Below are positions 38,378 to 46,364 of a stretch of 64,000 nt of DNA, piece after piece; within the stretch, counting starts at the first letter, position 1, and each line of letters starts with the position of its first letter. Location: the NCBI RefSeq assembly GCF_003182275.1, contig NZ_QGTR01000001.1:1160215-1224214 (forward strand), written 5' to 3'. The position numbers and the translations under genes were made by a program. This DNA comes from Hoeflea marina. Lineage in GTDB: Bacteria > Pseudomonadota > Alphaproteobacteria > Rhizobiales > Rhizobiaceae. The notes beneath the pieces are model-generated. The model ran no database searches, was not told the origin of the DNA, and worked only from the letters and a program-made list of their open reading frames with translations.

Positions 38378-39294
38378 TCGGGAAGTCCGTCCTTGGGTGG
38401 GGCCGCCAGAGCGGTAAAATCAAACAGCGTCCTGTCCATCAGCTGCGATGGCCGCACATGGGCCAGTGCCCGGATCATCGATTCCTTGCGCCCCGGCATG
38501 CGCCGCTCGATGTCGGCGATCATGTCCTTCATCGCATTGCGCTGCAGCCCGTCCTGCGAGCCGCAGAGATCGCAGGGAATGATCGGGAACGCCATCGCCT
38601 CGGCAAACCGCGCCAGATCCTCTTCGGCGCAATAGGCCAGCGGGCGCAGCACCATGACGTTGCCGTCGTCATTGAGCAGCTTGGGCGGCATCGCTGCCAG
38701 CCGACCGCCATGGAAGAGGTTGAGAAAGAAGGTCTCGAGAATGTCCTCGCGGTGATGGCCAAGCACCAGGGCGTCGCAGCCCTCCTCGCGGGCGATCCGG
38801 TAGAGATTACCGCGCCTGAGCCGCGAGCACAGCGCACAATAGGTAGCCCCCTCCGGCACCTTCTCGGTGACGATGGAATAGGTGTCGCGGTATTCGATCC
38901 GGTGCGGGATGCCGTGGCTCTTGAGATAGTCGGGCAGGATGTGCTTGGGAAAGTTCGGCTGGCCCTGGTCGAGATTGCAGGCAAGCAGATCCACCGGCAG
39001 CAGGCCGCGCCATTTGAGATCCATCAGCACCGCCAGCAACCCGTAGGAATCCTTGCCACCCGACAGCGCCACCAGCCAGCGCTGCGGCTTCCCCCCTGCG
39101 CTGGCTGGTGGCGGCAGCATGGTGAAATCCTCGATCGCCTGGCGGACCTGGCGCACCAGCCGTTTTCTCAGCTTGTTGAACGACACCGAGCGCGGCGCAT
39201 GGGCAAACAGTTGCGGTCCGCCGCCGTCGACCACCTCGTCGTCGGAGCTTGCATCGGCCGGGTCCCGGCGGCTGTCTGCCAATTGCTGATCCAT
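38374..39294 (-). CDS. ttcA: tRNA 2-thiocytidine synthetase TtcA
   Basis: This 306-aa PP-loop ATPase (SGGKDSYGL) has paired Cys sets CALCSR and CDLCGSQ for an iron-sulfur cluster; it makes s2C at position 32 of tRNA. ATG at 39294 ([11 protein letters not shown]) has GGAAGGA before it. A longer frame to 39471 would add 59 residues unlike the family. The adjoining phosphatase gene has no clear link. A TrmJ-like gene near 52 kb would modify the same tRNA position. Confidence 0.93.
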   Translation of the reverse strand: MDQQLADSRRDPADASSDDEVVDGGGPQLFAHAPRSVSFNKLRKRLVRQVRQAIEDFTMLPPPASAGGKPQRWLVALSGGKDSYGLLAVLMDLKWRGLLPVDLLACNLDQGQPNFPKHILPDYLKSHGIPHRIEYRDTYSIVTEKVPEGATYCALCSRLRRGNLYRIAREEGCDALVLGHHREDILETFFLNLFHGGRLAAMPPKLLNDDGNVMVLRPLAYCAEEDLARFAEAMAFPIIPCDLCGSQDGLQRNAMKDMIADIERRMPGRKESMIRALAHVRPSQLMDRTLFDFTALAAPPKDGLPE

Positions 39295-39376
39295 CGGGCC
39301 GGTCCTTCCGAGCTGCGCGCGGCTCCCCCATAGCGCGGATCGATCCGGGGGGAAAGCGCCTCCGGTTGGCTTGGGC

Positions 39377-39901
39377 TCAGCTCTTGTCGGGGACGCGCCT
39401 GCCAAAGCCTCCGCTCTTGCGCTCCCCATGTGCGGGCGGCGGCGCTGCAGGCCCCGCCGGGGACGCTGCACGCCGTGCCGGGGAATCTGCAGGCCGTGCG
39501 GCAGCCTCGTCAGGCGGATGATCTTCGCTCAGAGCCTGCTGCCGTTGCGGGCCGGACGGGATCTTCGGACCGACGAAGCGCACGCCGCAGCTCTTGCCCT
39601 TCTGCCAGACGCGTTCACATTCGATCTTGTAGCCATCGACATCGACGAAGAGAAAGAACCGGTCGGGCACGAACCAGCCATCCTCGAAATCGAGGCGCGT
39701 GCCAGTGTCACTGAGATTGCGCATCGTGCACGGGATCGAACTGAACTCGTGGTTGATGGCGACAAGGGCGCCCTTGAGCACCCGCCTGCGGAGCGCTCGT
39801 TCAGCTTCGGGCGCCTGCTCGTCTGTCTGTGATTTGCTGCCGTCCACTCGAATCCGCGCTTCCCGGCCTGTTCGAACGCACGCGGCGATCCTGGCCTGCA
39901 A
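39377..39901 (-). CDS. PilZ domain protein (c-di-GMP effector candidate)
   Basis: This protein of up to 174 aa has a PilZ domain: the R-x3-R motif at 35-39 ([12 protein letters not shown]) and N-x-S-x2-G at 62-67 (NLSDTGTRL), both needed to bind cyclic di-GMP. The last 60 residues are a Pro/Ala-rich low-complexity tail. The start is unsure: TTG at 39901 has no good ribosome-binding site, and a GTG at residue 19 (IRVDGSK) is possible. It could link c-di-GMP to surface structures such as the pilus near 46-49 kb, though that is speculative. Confidence 0.8.
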   Translation of the reverse strand: MQARIAACVRTGREARIRVDGSKSQTDEQAPEAERALRRRVLKGALVAINHEFSSIPCTMRNLSDTGTRLDFEDGWFVPDRFFLFVDVDGYKIECERVWQKGKSCGVRFVGPKIPSGPQRQQALSEDHPPDEAAARPADSPARRAASPAGPAAPPPAHGERKSGGFGRRVPDKS

Positions 39902-39997
39902 GCATAAGGACCGGAGAGTGTTACCAACACACCCTCAAGTGGCGCGAAATGCAGCCAGATGCACGATTAACAGGGAAAGCCGGACCGCACCGGTGCG

Positions 39998-40951
39998 TCA
40001 GGCGCCGAAGACCGACCAGCCGGTGCGCTGTGCGAGCATTTCGAGCGCTTCGGCCCCCAGCTTGGAGTTGCCGACCGGGTCCAGACCTGGCGACCACACA
40101 GCGATCGCCGCCTTTCCCGGTGCCACGGCGAGTATGGCGCCGCCGACGCCGCTCTTGCCCGGCAGGCCGACGCGATAGGCGAATTCGCCGGACCCGTCAT
40201 AGTGGCCGCAGGTCAGCATCAGCGCGTTGATGCGCCGCGCCCGCTCGGCCGAGATCACCCGCGTCCCGGTCATCGGATTCATGCCGCCTGCCGCCAGATA
40301 CAGGCCGGAGACAGCCAGCTGCCGGCAGGTCATGGCGAGCGCGCAATGGTGGAAATAGACGCCCAGCACATGGTCGACCGGATTGTCGAGCCGTCCGAAG
40401 GAGCGCATGAAATGCGCCAGCGAGGCATTGCGGTCGCCATGGTCGAGCTCGGACCGCGCAACCTTTTCATCGATTGCGATGGTCTCGTCATCGGCGAGGA
40501 AGCGGACAAAGCGGATGATCTCGCCGATCGCCTCGCGCGGCGCGTGCCCGGCCAGGATCAGATCGGCAACGGTGATGGCGCCGGCATTGATGAAGGGATT
40601 TCGCGGCCGGCCCTTCTCGTGCTCGAGCTGCATGATCGAGTTGAAGGCATTGCCGGATGGCTCGCGCCCCACCCGGCTCCAGATCGTGTCGCCGAGCTTG
40701 CCGAGCGCCAGCGTCAGGGTGAAGACCTTGGAAACGCTCTGGATCGAGAACGGCGTCCCCACGTCGCCGCCGCAGAACACCTGGCCGTCGACGCCCGCCA
40801 CCGCGATGGCGAACTGGCCAGTGTCCACGCAGGCAAGCTCGGGGATATAGCCCGCAGCCTTGCCGCGGTCGGTTCGGCTCGCCATCGCCGCCGCGATCTC
40901 GTCGAGGATGTCCTGGATGCCGTCCAGCTCGGAGCTTCTGTGAATGTTCAT
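39998..40951 (-). CDS. glsA: Glutaminase A
   Basis: This 317-aa serine-dependent glutaminase has nucleophile Ser72 in SIQSVSKV (S-x-x-K with Lys75), followed by [20 protein letters not shown] and [14 protein letters not shown]. It hydrolyses L-glutamine to glutamate and ammonia. ATG at 40951 is chosen because a 29-residue extension to 41038 crosses a hairpin and is not conserved. The 5' region up to rpsD is 383 bases and holds a hairpin terminator. Confidence 0.94.
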   Translation of the reverse strand: MNIHRSSELDGIQDILDEIAAAMASRTDRGKAAGYIPELACVDTGQFAIAVAGVDGQVFCGGDVGTPFSIQSVSKVFTLTLALGKLGDTIWSRVGREPSGNAFNSIMQLEHEKGRPRNPFINAGAITVADLILAGHAPREAIGEIIRFVRFLADDETIAIDEKVARSELDHGDRNASLAHFMRSFGRLDNPVDHVLGVYFHHCALAMTCRQLAVSGLYLAAGGMNPMTGTRVISAERARRINALMLTCGHYDGSGEFAYRVGLPGKSGVGGAILAVAPGKAAIAVWSPGLDPVGNSKLGAEALEMLAQRTGWSVFGA

Positions 40952-40983
40952 GCAGGTTTCATGCTGGAAAGCGGGATGCTGCG

Positions 40984-41014
40984 TCAACAACAAAAGCCGC
41001 CCGGGAGGCGGCTT
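40984..41014 (-). terminator. Terminator-like hairpin just upstream of glsA
   Basis: On the minus strand, AAGCCGCC (41014-41007) pairs with GGCGGCTT (41001-40994), with a 5-base loop and a tail TTGTTGTTG. It lies about 45 bases before the glsA start, so it could be an attenuator or the end of a small RNA. Confidence 0.6.
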
Positions 41015-41284
41015 GAGCAATCGTCCACGCAAATCCAAGGCGCGCCGGGGCCAGTTCGCTGTCCGCGTCCGCGCGGCGGCTTGCCTGCAATAGTCGACGG
41101 TGCGGTGGCCTGCTGCGAAGCAGGACGGGCTCCGTCTGCCAAGGCGTCAGGCGGGAGATCCGCCGCCACCGCCGGGAAACAGGCCAATGCTGCCAATTCT
41201 CAATGCGATCAGCTCAGACCTCCAGCTCTCTTCCGGACCATTCGGCCCGATCCGGCCCCTGATATAGGACAGTATCGGCCCAAC

Positions 41285-41310
41285 AAAAAGGCCGCCCCTG
41301 GGGGCGGCCT
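41285..41310 (-). terminator. Intrinsic terminator after rpsD
   Basis: Minus-strand AGGCCGCCC (41310-41302) pairs with GGGCGGCCT (41297-41289), a 4-base loop lies between, and a T run follows. It lies 25 bases after the rpsD stop. Confidence 0.88.
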
Positions 41311-41334
41311 GATTGGCAGTCGATCCGGTTGGGA

Positions 41335-41952
41335 TCAACGCGAGTAGAATTCGACGACCAGGTTCGGTTCCATCACCACCGGATACGGCACGTCGGCCAG
41401 AACCGGGTTGCGGATATAGGTGGCGGTCATCTTGTTGTGATCCGCCTCGATGTAGTCGGGCACATCGCGTTCGGCCAGCTGCACGGCATCGAGAACGATG
41501 ACCAGCTGCTTGGACTTTTCCTTGACGGCGACGACATCGCCGGCCTTGACGCGGTAGGAGCCGATGTTGACGCGCTTGCCGTTCACGGTGACGTGGCCGT
41601 GGTTGACGAACTGGCGGGCGGCAAAGACGGTCGGTACGAACTTGGCGCGGTAGACCACGGCGTCGAGACGCGACTCGAGCAGGCCGATCAGGTTCTCGGG
41701 CGTATCGCCCTTCATCCGGTTGGCTTCGTCATAGGTCTTGCGGAACTGCTTTTCCGAGATGTCGCCGTAGTAGCCCTTCAGCTTCTGCTTGGCGCGCAGC
41801 TGCACGCCGAAGTCGGAAAGCTTGCTCTTGCGGCGCTGACCGTGCTGGCCGGGGCCGTATTCGCGACGGTTGACCGGGGACTTGGGACGACCCCAGATGT
41901 TCTCGCCCATGCGGCGGTCGAGTTTGTGCTTGGATGATTCGCGCTTGCTCAT
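41335..41952 (-). CDS. rpsD: 30S ribosomal protein S4
   Basis: This 205-aa primary 16S rRNA-binding protein starts [21 protein letters not shown] and has the S4 RNA-binding domain ([14 protein letters not shown], then [18 protein letters not shown]). ATG at 41952 has GAGAGGA before it. It is monocistronic, with its own sigma70-like promoter and a structured leader, and closed by a terminator. A stand-alone rpsD is normal in rhizobia. Confidence 0.98.
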   Translation of the reverse strand: MSKRESSKHKLDRRMGENIWGRPKSPVNRREYGPGQHGQRRKSKLSDFGVQLRAKQKLKGYYGDISEKQFRKTYDEANRMKGDTPENLIGLLESRLDAVVYRAKFVPTVFAARQFVNHGHVTVNGKRVNIGSYRVKAGDVVAVKEKSKQLVIVLDAVQLAERDVPDYIEADHNKMTATYIRNPVLADVPYPVVMEPNLVVEFYSR

Positions 41953-42120
41953 CGCATTTCCTCTCAAAGGTTGGCGCCGGCTGAACCAGCCGGCACAAGG
42001 GAAACGCGCCCTCCTCTGGCCCCCGTTTTCGGGACCTGACAGGATGGTTCACGCACGCTTTGTGACAAACCATCCACGGGACACGTAGGAATGCACAGGA
42101 TGCGGATGCGCCCCGTGCTG
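41953..42120 (-). promoter_or_regulatory. rpsD 5' leader with two hairpins
   Basis: The leader is about 165 bases. GCCGGCTG (41994-41987 read on the minus strand) pairs with CAGCCGGC (41983-41976) around a 3-base loop just ahead of the ribosome-binding site. Further out, GGATGGTT (42075-42068) pairs with AACCATCC (42049-42042). Ribosomal protein S4 often represses its own mRNA, so this may be an S4-binding leader; no known family matches. Confidence 0.45.
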
Positions 42121-42125
42121 GCGGT

Positions 42126-42154
42126 GATCTAGGCGATCGTCGACGTCTTGTCAA
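42126..42154 (-). promoter_or_regulatory. Sigma70-type promoter of rpsD
   Basis: Minus-strand TTGACA (42154-42149) is a perfect -35. It sits 17 bases from TAGATC (42131-42126), giving a start near 42120. It lies inside the gap between rpsD and the epimerase gene. Confidence 0.75.
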
Positions 42155-42202
42155 CGCGGAAGGCGCTGTTCGAGCCTGGTTGGGCCCCAGGTTGCTTCCG
42201 GA

Positions 42203-43204
42203 TCAGGGAGCGGGGTCGCGATGACCAGATCCTGCATCGGCGATCCTGTGGGCAAGGTCCGCCGCCAGCCCAAGCCGCGCCGAAAAATCTGCGATGGTCA
42301 GGCGGAGCCCTGCCCTGAGGTCCAGCTTCGGCTCCCAGCCCAGCAGACTCCGCGCCAGCGTGATGTCGGGGCAGCGCAACGCGGGGTCGTCCGACGGCAG
42401 CGGCCGATGCTCGAGCCGCGACACCGATCCCGTGAGTTCGATCACCATCCGCGCCAGTTCCACCATGGTGAATTCCACCGGATTGCCGAGATTGACGGGA
42501 AAGCCGACCTCGTCGTCCGCATCCATCAATGCGATCAGCCCGGTCACGAGATCGTCGCGATAGCAGAACGAGCGAGTCTGGCTGCCATCGCCATGGATCG
42601 TCAGGCTGTCGCCCCTGAGCGCCTGCACGATGAAATTCGACACCACGCGGCCGTCATCGATGTCCATGCCGGGGCCATAGGTGTTGAATATGCGCGCCAG
42701 CCGGATACGGACGCCGCGGCTGCGCTGGAAATCGCAGAACAGCGCCTCGGCCGCGCGCTTGCCCTCGTCATAGCAGGCGCGGACACCCGTCGGATTGACA
42801 TTGCCCCAATAGCTTTCAGGCTGGGGATGAATTTTCGGATCGCCGTAGACCTCCGATGTCGACGCCTGCAGCACCTTGGCGCCGCGGCGCTCGGCGAGTT
42901 CCAGCACGTGCAGCGCGCCGGTGACATTGGTCATCATCGTGCCGACCGGATCGGCCTGGTAGCGGGGCGGCGAAGCGGGCGAAGCCAGATTGTAGATCTC
43001 GTCGACGTCGAAGTCGAAAGCGGCCCGCACATCCGAGCGCACCAGATCGAAGCGGTTGCTGGTCTTGAGCGGCGCCACGTTGGCGGCCGAACCGCTGGAT
43101 AGATTGTCGAGACATGTCACCCTGTCGCCGCGTTCGACCAGACGCCTGCAGAGATGCGCTCCGACGAATCCCGCGCCTCCGGTAACCAGCACACGTTTTG
43201 CCAT
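42203..43204 (-). CDS. NAD-dependent epimerase, UDP-glucuronate decarboxylase-like
   Basis: This 333-aa extended short-chain dehydrogenase has the NAD loop [30 protein letters not shown], catalytic Tyr-Lys in [12 protein letters not shown] and [19 protein letters not shown]. These blocks resemble UDP-xylose synthase and dTDP-glucose dehydratase relatives, so it likely makes a nucleotide sugar for surface polysaccharide. ATG at 43204 is preceded by GGGAC. No other polysaccharide gene adjoins it. Confidence 0.87.
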   Translation of the reverse strand: MAKRVLVTGGAGFVGAHLCRRLVERGDRVTCLDNLSSGSAANVAPLKTSNRFDLVRSDVRAAFDFDVDEIYNLASPASPPRYQADPVGTMMTNVTGALHVLELAERRGAKVLQASTSEVYGDPKIHPQPESYWGNVNPTGVRACYDEGKRAAEALFCDFQRSRGVRIRLARIFNTYGPGMDIDDGRVVSNFIVQALRGDSLTIHGDGSQTRSFCYRDDLVTGLIALMDADDEVGFPVNLGNPVEFTMVELARMVIELTGSVSRLEHRPLPSDDPALRCPDITLARSLLGWEPKLDLRAGLRLTIADFSARLGLAADLAHRIADAGSGHRDPAP

Positions 43205-43371
43205 ATCGTCCCAACGTCCCCCACCCATCGGGCGCGATGCCGATCAAGCCCGCAAAGCGGGCAAACAATGGTCCGGCAGGTGATCGCCGCGACCTTATCC
43301 GCATTCCGGACGCCAAACACAAGGGGTCGGCATGCGTCGGTCCGCGTCCGGTCAGACAGGCCTCGCGGCAC

Positions 43372-44871
43372 CTACTCGGCCGCCTGTGCGCTGCCGTCGT
43401 TCTCGGCGGCATCCGCGGCCCCAGGGGCCGTCTCGGCCTGCAGTTCGGGAATGCCGACGATGCGCTTGCCGGAGAAATCCGCATGCACGATGATCAGTCC
43501 CTGCTCCTCGAAATAGCCGAGCAGCCGGCGGGCCCGGCGTGCGGAATGGGTGCCGTAGGCGCGCGCGATCCGGGCGTCCGACGGGCAGGCATCGCCATGC
43601 AGCGCGGCATTGGCCAGCATCAGGAAAACGCCCTGCAGGTCTTCCGAGACACCGGCCGAAAGCGCCAGCGCTGTGGCCCAGGCCTCGGATGCCGCCGTTT
43701 CAGGATCGACGCCGGATCGGATGACGGCGACCCGGCGGCGGAACTCGCCCATAGGCATCGGCGGGCCGGACACCCGCCGCATCCGCGCCCGCACCAGGAA
43801 GTCCTGGTAGAGCAGTGCGTCGGTCCGATAGGCGGACTGCGGATCGGCGAGGATCTCGCTCAGCACATCGGCAAGGCGCTGCTCGCGCTCCTTGGCCGAC
43901 AGGACGGGCGCGCCGGACTGGACGGGCTTGACCAGAGGCTGGTCCGCCATCGGCGTCGCCCGTGACAGCTCCGCCAGGATGTCCGTTGTCGGCCGCGGCG
44001 CGGGCCGCGTCCGCCGTGCCGTCAGCCGGCTGAATTCCTCGGGATCCGGCGTGAAGATCAGATCCTCGACGTCGGCGACAGCCTCCGGCATCGGCATCAG
44101 CTTCGGGCTCGACGAGCGCGCCTGGGTCTGCACCTCGCCGATGGAGATCGGCAACGGCCGCCGCGACAGCGCCGGGCCGAGACCGACGAAATTGCCGCGC
44201 TTCAGATCCCGGAACATCTCCGCCTGCCGGCGGTCCATGCCGAGCAGGTCGGCGGCGCGCGCCATGTCGATGTCGAGAAACGTTCGTCCCATCAGGAAAT
44301 TGGAGGCTTCCGCGGCCACGTTCTTGGCAAGTTTTGCCAGCCGTTGCGTGGCGATCACACCGGCCAGTCCGCGCTTGCGGCCGCGGCACATCAGGTTGGT
44401 CATGGCGCCGAGCGACATCTTGCGCGCGTCCTCGGAAACGTCGCCGCCCACGGCCGGAGCAAACAGCTGCGCCTCGTCGACCACCACCAGCACCGGAAAC
44501 CAGTATTCATGCTCCGCATCGAACATGGCGTTGAGAAAGACAGCCGCCGCGCGCATCTGCTGCTCGACGTCGAGGCCTTCCAGCGACAGCACGCAGGAGA
44601 CCCGGTGCTGGCGGATGCGGCTGCCGATGCCGGCGAGTTCCGCCTCGCTGCGCTCGCCGTCGACAACGAGATGACCGTACTTCTCCGACAGCGTGACGAA
44701 ATCACCCTCAGGATCGATGATGACCTGCTGGACCCATTGCGCCGACTGTTCAAGCAGACGGCGCAGGAGATGCGACTTGCCGGAGCCGGAATTGCCCTGC
44801 ACCAGAAGACGGGTGGCCAGCAACTCCTCGATGTCGAGCATGGCCGGCTGCCCGCCGGTCAGGCTACCCAT
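43372..44871 (-). CDS. HerA-like AAA ATPase (DUF87 domain)
   Basis: This 499-aa P-loop ATPase has Walker A VQGNSGSGKSHLLRR, Walker B PVLVVVDEAQLFAP, and RGRKRGLAGVIATQRLAKL: HerA/FtsK-superfamily features. A C-terminal part (residues about 330-480) is helical and ends in a low-complexity acidic tail. HerA proteins unwind DNA and often pair with the NurA nuclease, but no NurA gene is here. ATG at 44871 has AGGTCGG before it; GTG at 44889 is an alternative. Confidence 0.82.
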   Translation of the reverse strand: MGSLTGGQPAMLDIEELLATRLLVQGNSGSGKSHLLRRLLEQSAQWVQQVIIDPEGDFVTLSEKYGHLVVDGERSEAELAGIGSRIRQHRVSCVLSLEGLDVEQQMRAAAVFLNAMFDAEHEYWFPVLVVVDEAQLFAPAVGGDVSEDARKMSLGAMTNLMCRGRKRGLAGVIATQRLAKLAKNVAAEASNFLMGRTFLDIDMARAADLLGMDRRQAEMFRDLKRGNFVGLGPALSRRPLPISIGEVQTQARSSSPKLMPMPEAVADVEDLIFTPDPEEFSRLTARRTRPAPRPTTDILAELSRATPMADQPLVKPVQSGAPVLSAKEREQRLADVLSEILADPQSAYRTDALLYQDFLVRARMRRVSGPPMPMGEFRRRVAVIRSGVDPETAASEAWATALALSAGVSEDLQGVFLMLANAALHGDACPSDARIARAYGTHSARRARRLLGYFEEQGLIIVHADFSGKRIVGIPELQAETAPGAADAAENDGSAQAAE

Positions 44872-45079
44872 GTCAATTCCGACCTGCACCTGGCTCTACC
44901 CCGTGAACTGTACGCATCGACCGATTCCCCAAACGGCCGGCCACCGCATCCCCTAGCAGAATTTTGGCATGGCGGTGTCCGCGATCTCGGAAATACACAG
45001 GAATTCGGGCTGCGGCTTTCGGCCCCACCCTGATCCCGGAGGCTCCGGAGACTCCCGGTCCGCGTACCGCCCTCGCCGC

Positions 45080-45292
45080 TCAATCCCAGAACCACCGCCG
45101 CGCCTCGCGCAGCGCCTGGCATTTCGTCTTGCCGATATCCCGCAGCCCTTCGGCGTCCAGATCCGATAGATGCCGCCGTTGACGCCGCCGCCCGGGCCAG
45201 GTCACCAGCACCAGCCTGCACACTTTGCGAATCGGCCGCTGCTTCACGCGCCGTGCCTCTCGCCCGGCTTCCAAGTCTCTGTCTTGCGCCAT
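45080..45292 (-). CDS. DUF1127 (YjiS-like) small protein
   Basis: This 70-aa protein has a DUF1127 C-terminal motif: RRQRRHLSDLDAEGLRDIGKTKCQALREARRWFWD, read in short blocks as RRHLSDLDAEGLRDIG and then EARRWFW. Some alphaproteobacterial DUF1127 proteins bind RNA and affect phosphate or small-RNA metabolism; members are often stress-induced. This one is larger than minimal forms, with a charged N-terminus. Confidence 0.75.
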   Translation of the reverse strand: MAQDRDLEAGREARRVKQRPIRKVCRLVLVTWPGRRRQRRHLSDLDAEGLRDIGKTKCQALREARRWFWD

Positions 45293-45383
45293 GTCCGCGC
45301 TGTCTCCCGCATCTGCAAAGCAGACGGTTAGCGCGGAACGGTGCAGCCATGTTTCGGTGGTCGTCGAAGTCTTGAGGCGGCAT

Positions 45384-46364
45384 TCAGTTGTAGGTGATGG
45401 TCACCACCACGGTGTCGCTGTACTGGCCCGGTGCAGCCGCCTGCGGCGCGACACGGCCGTAGACCGGGAGCGCCTGTTCCGATCCCGCGCCGGTGCCGGT
45501 AACCTGGGTGCCGCCATCCATTCCCCAGGGCATGGTGAAGGCGGCATCGGAATAGAGCCCGTAGATGATGGTGTCGCTGCCCGATTGCATCAGCCGCTGC
45601 TCCGGGTCGGCGACCCCGCCGAGGCCACCGCCCATGGTGACATGGTAGTTCGTGCCTGGCGTGCAGGTCACGTTGATGCTGCCGCTGGCGGTCACGTCGC
45701 TGTCGATGATGCCGTGCAGACCGAAATCGATGTCCTCCACCTCGATGAGGCAATTTGCATCCACGCTCGCCGTCACGCTGAAGCTTGCCTGGGTCAGGGT
45801 TCCGGTGGCGGGTGCGGCGCAATCAAGCGTACTGCCCTCGGCATAATAGAAGGCCGCGCCGGCACCCGTGAAGGTTGACAGATAGCTGCCTGTCGCCGCG
45901 CCGACCTGGCCGGCCGAGACGCTTCCGTACAGCGTCACCTCGCCGCTTGCCGTACCGCTGGAGGCCGACAGCTGGATTGTCTTGGGCTGGCCCAGCGTCG
46001 TGTCGTCGAACGATCCCCAGGAGGCGCCGCGGCCGCTGTCGCCGAACAGCTGGTAGTCGAGTGAATTGCCACCCGAAACGAGGCGCCGGATGCTGCCATT
46101 GGCGCCGCCGCTGCCGGCGCCCAGATTGCCGCAGACGGTCACAACCGTTGCGGACTCGGTCACGCCGTCGCAGCTGATGGCCACCTGGGCGCTGCCCTCG
46201 GAGGACAGACCCGCCAGGGTATCGACAGCGCCGAAATTCATGTCGTCGATGCTGGCGGTGCAGCTGGCTGCCGCCGCCACCGTGATGCTGGCAGCCAGCG
46301 CGGCGGCCGCAAGGATGGCGCGGAGCGCGAGGCTCGGCGGGAGACTATGGCTGGCATATGGCAT
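45384..46364 (-). CDS. Spore-coat-U (SCPU) two-domain pilus tip adhesin, CsuE-like
   Basis: This 326-aa protein has a signal peptide (hydrophobic stretch about 17-33) and two SCPU/PF05229 domains, each with the pattern C...FG...V...C and a closing beta strand; the second ends TVVVTITYN. In archaic chaperone-usher systems (Csu, sigma-type) the two-domain subunit is the tip adhesin and one-domain subunits form the rod. ATG at 46364 overlaps the usher end by 20 bases. It is the last gene of the pilus operon. Confidence 0.85.
   Translation of the reverse strand: MPYASHSLPPSLALRAILAAAALAASITVAAAASCTASIDDMNFGAVDTLAGLSSEGSAQVAISCDGVTESATVVTVCGNLGAGSGGANGSIRRLVSGGNSLDYQLFGDSGRGASWGSFDDTTLGQPKTIQLSASSGTASGEVTLYGSVSAGQVGAATGSYLSTFTGAGAAFYYAEGSTLDCAAPATGTLTQASFSVTASVDANCLIEVEDIDFGLHGIIDSDVTASGSINVTCTPGTNYHVTMGGGLGGVADPEQRLMQSGSDTIIYGLYSDAAFTMPWGMDGGTQVTGTGAGSEQALPVYGRVAPQAAAPGQYSDTVVVTITYN

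Larger units (their letters stand above)
40952..41334 (-). other. Gene-free stretch between glsA and rpsD, possible small RNA
   Basis: There is no believable protein gene in this stretch. It holds two minus-strand terminators, one just after rpsD (41285-41310) and one just before glsA (40984-41014). A possible minus-strand promoter has TATATC (41266-41261) 17 bases from a weak TTTTTG (41289-41284). A transcript of roughly 270 bases could lie between, either a small RNA or a glsA leader with an attenuator. Confidence 0.35.

Noticed and set aside
40984-41196. 70-codon minus-strand frame between rpsD and glsA
   Set aside because: It starts at a TTG with no ribosome-binding site, and its end runs through a terminator hairpin.
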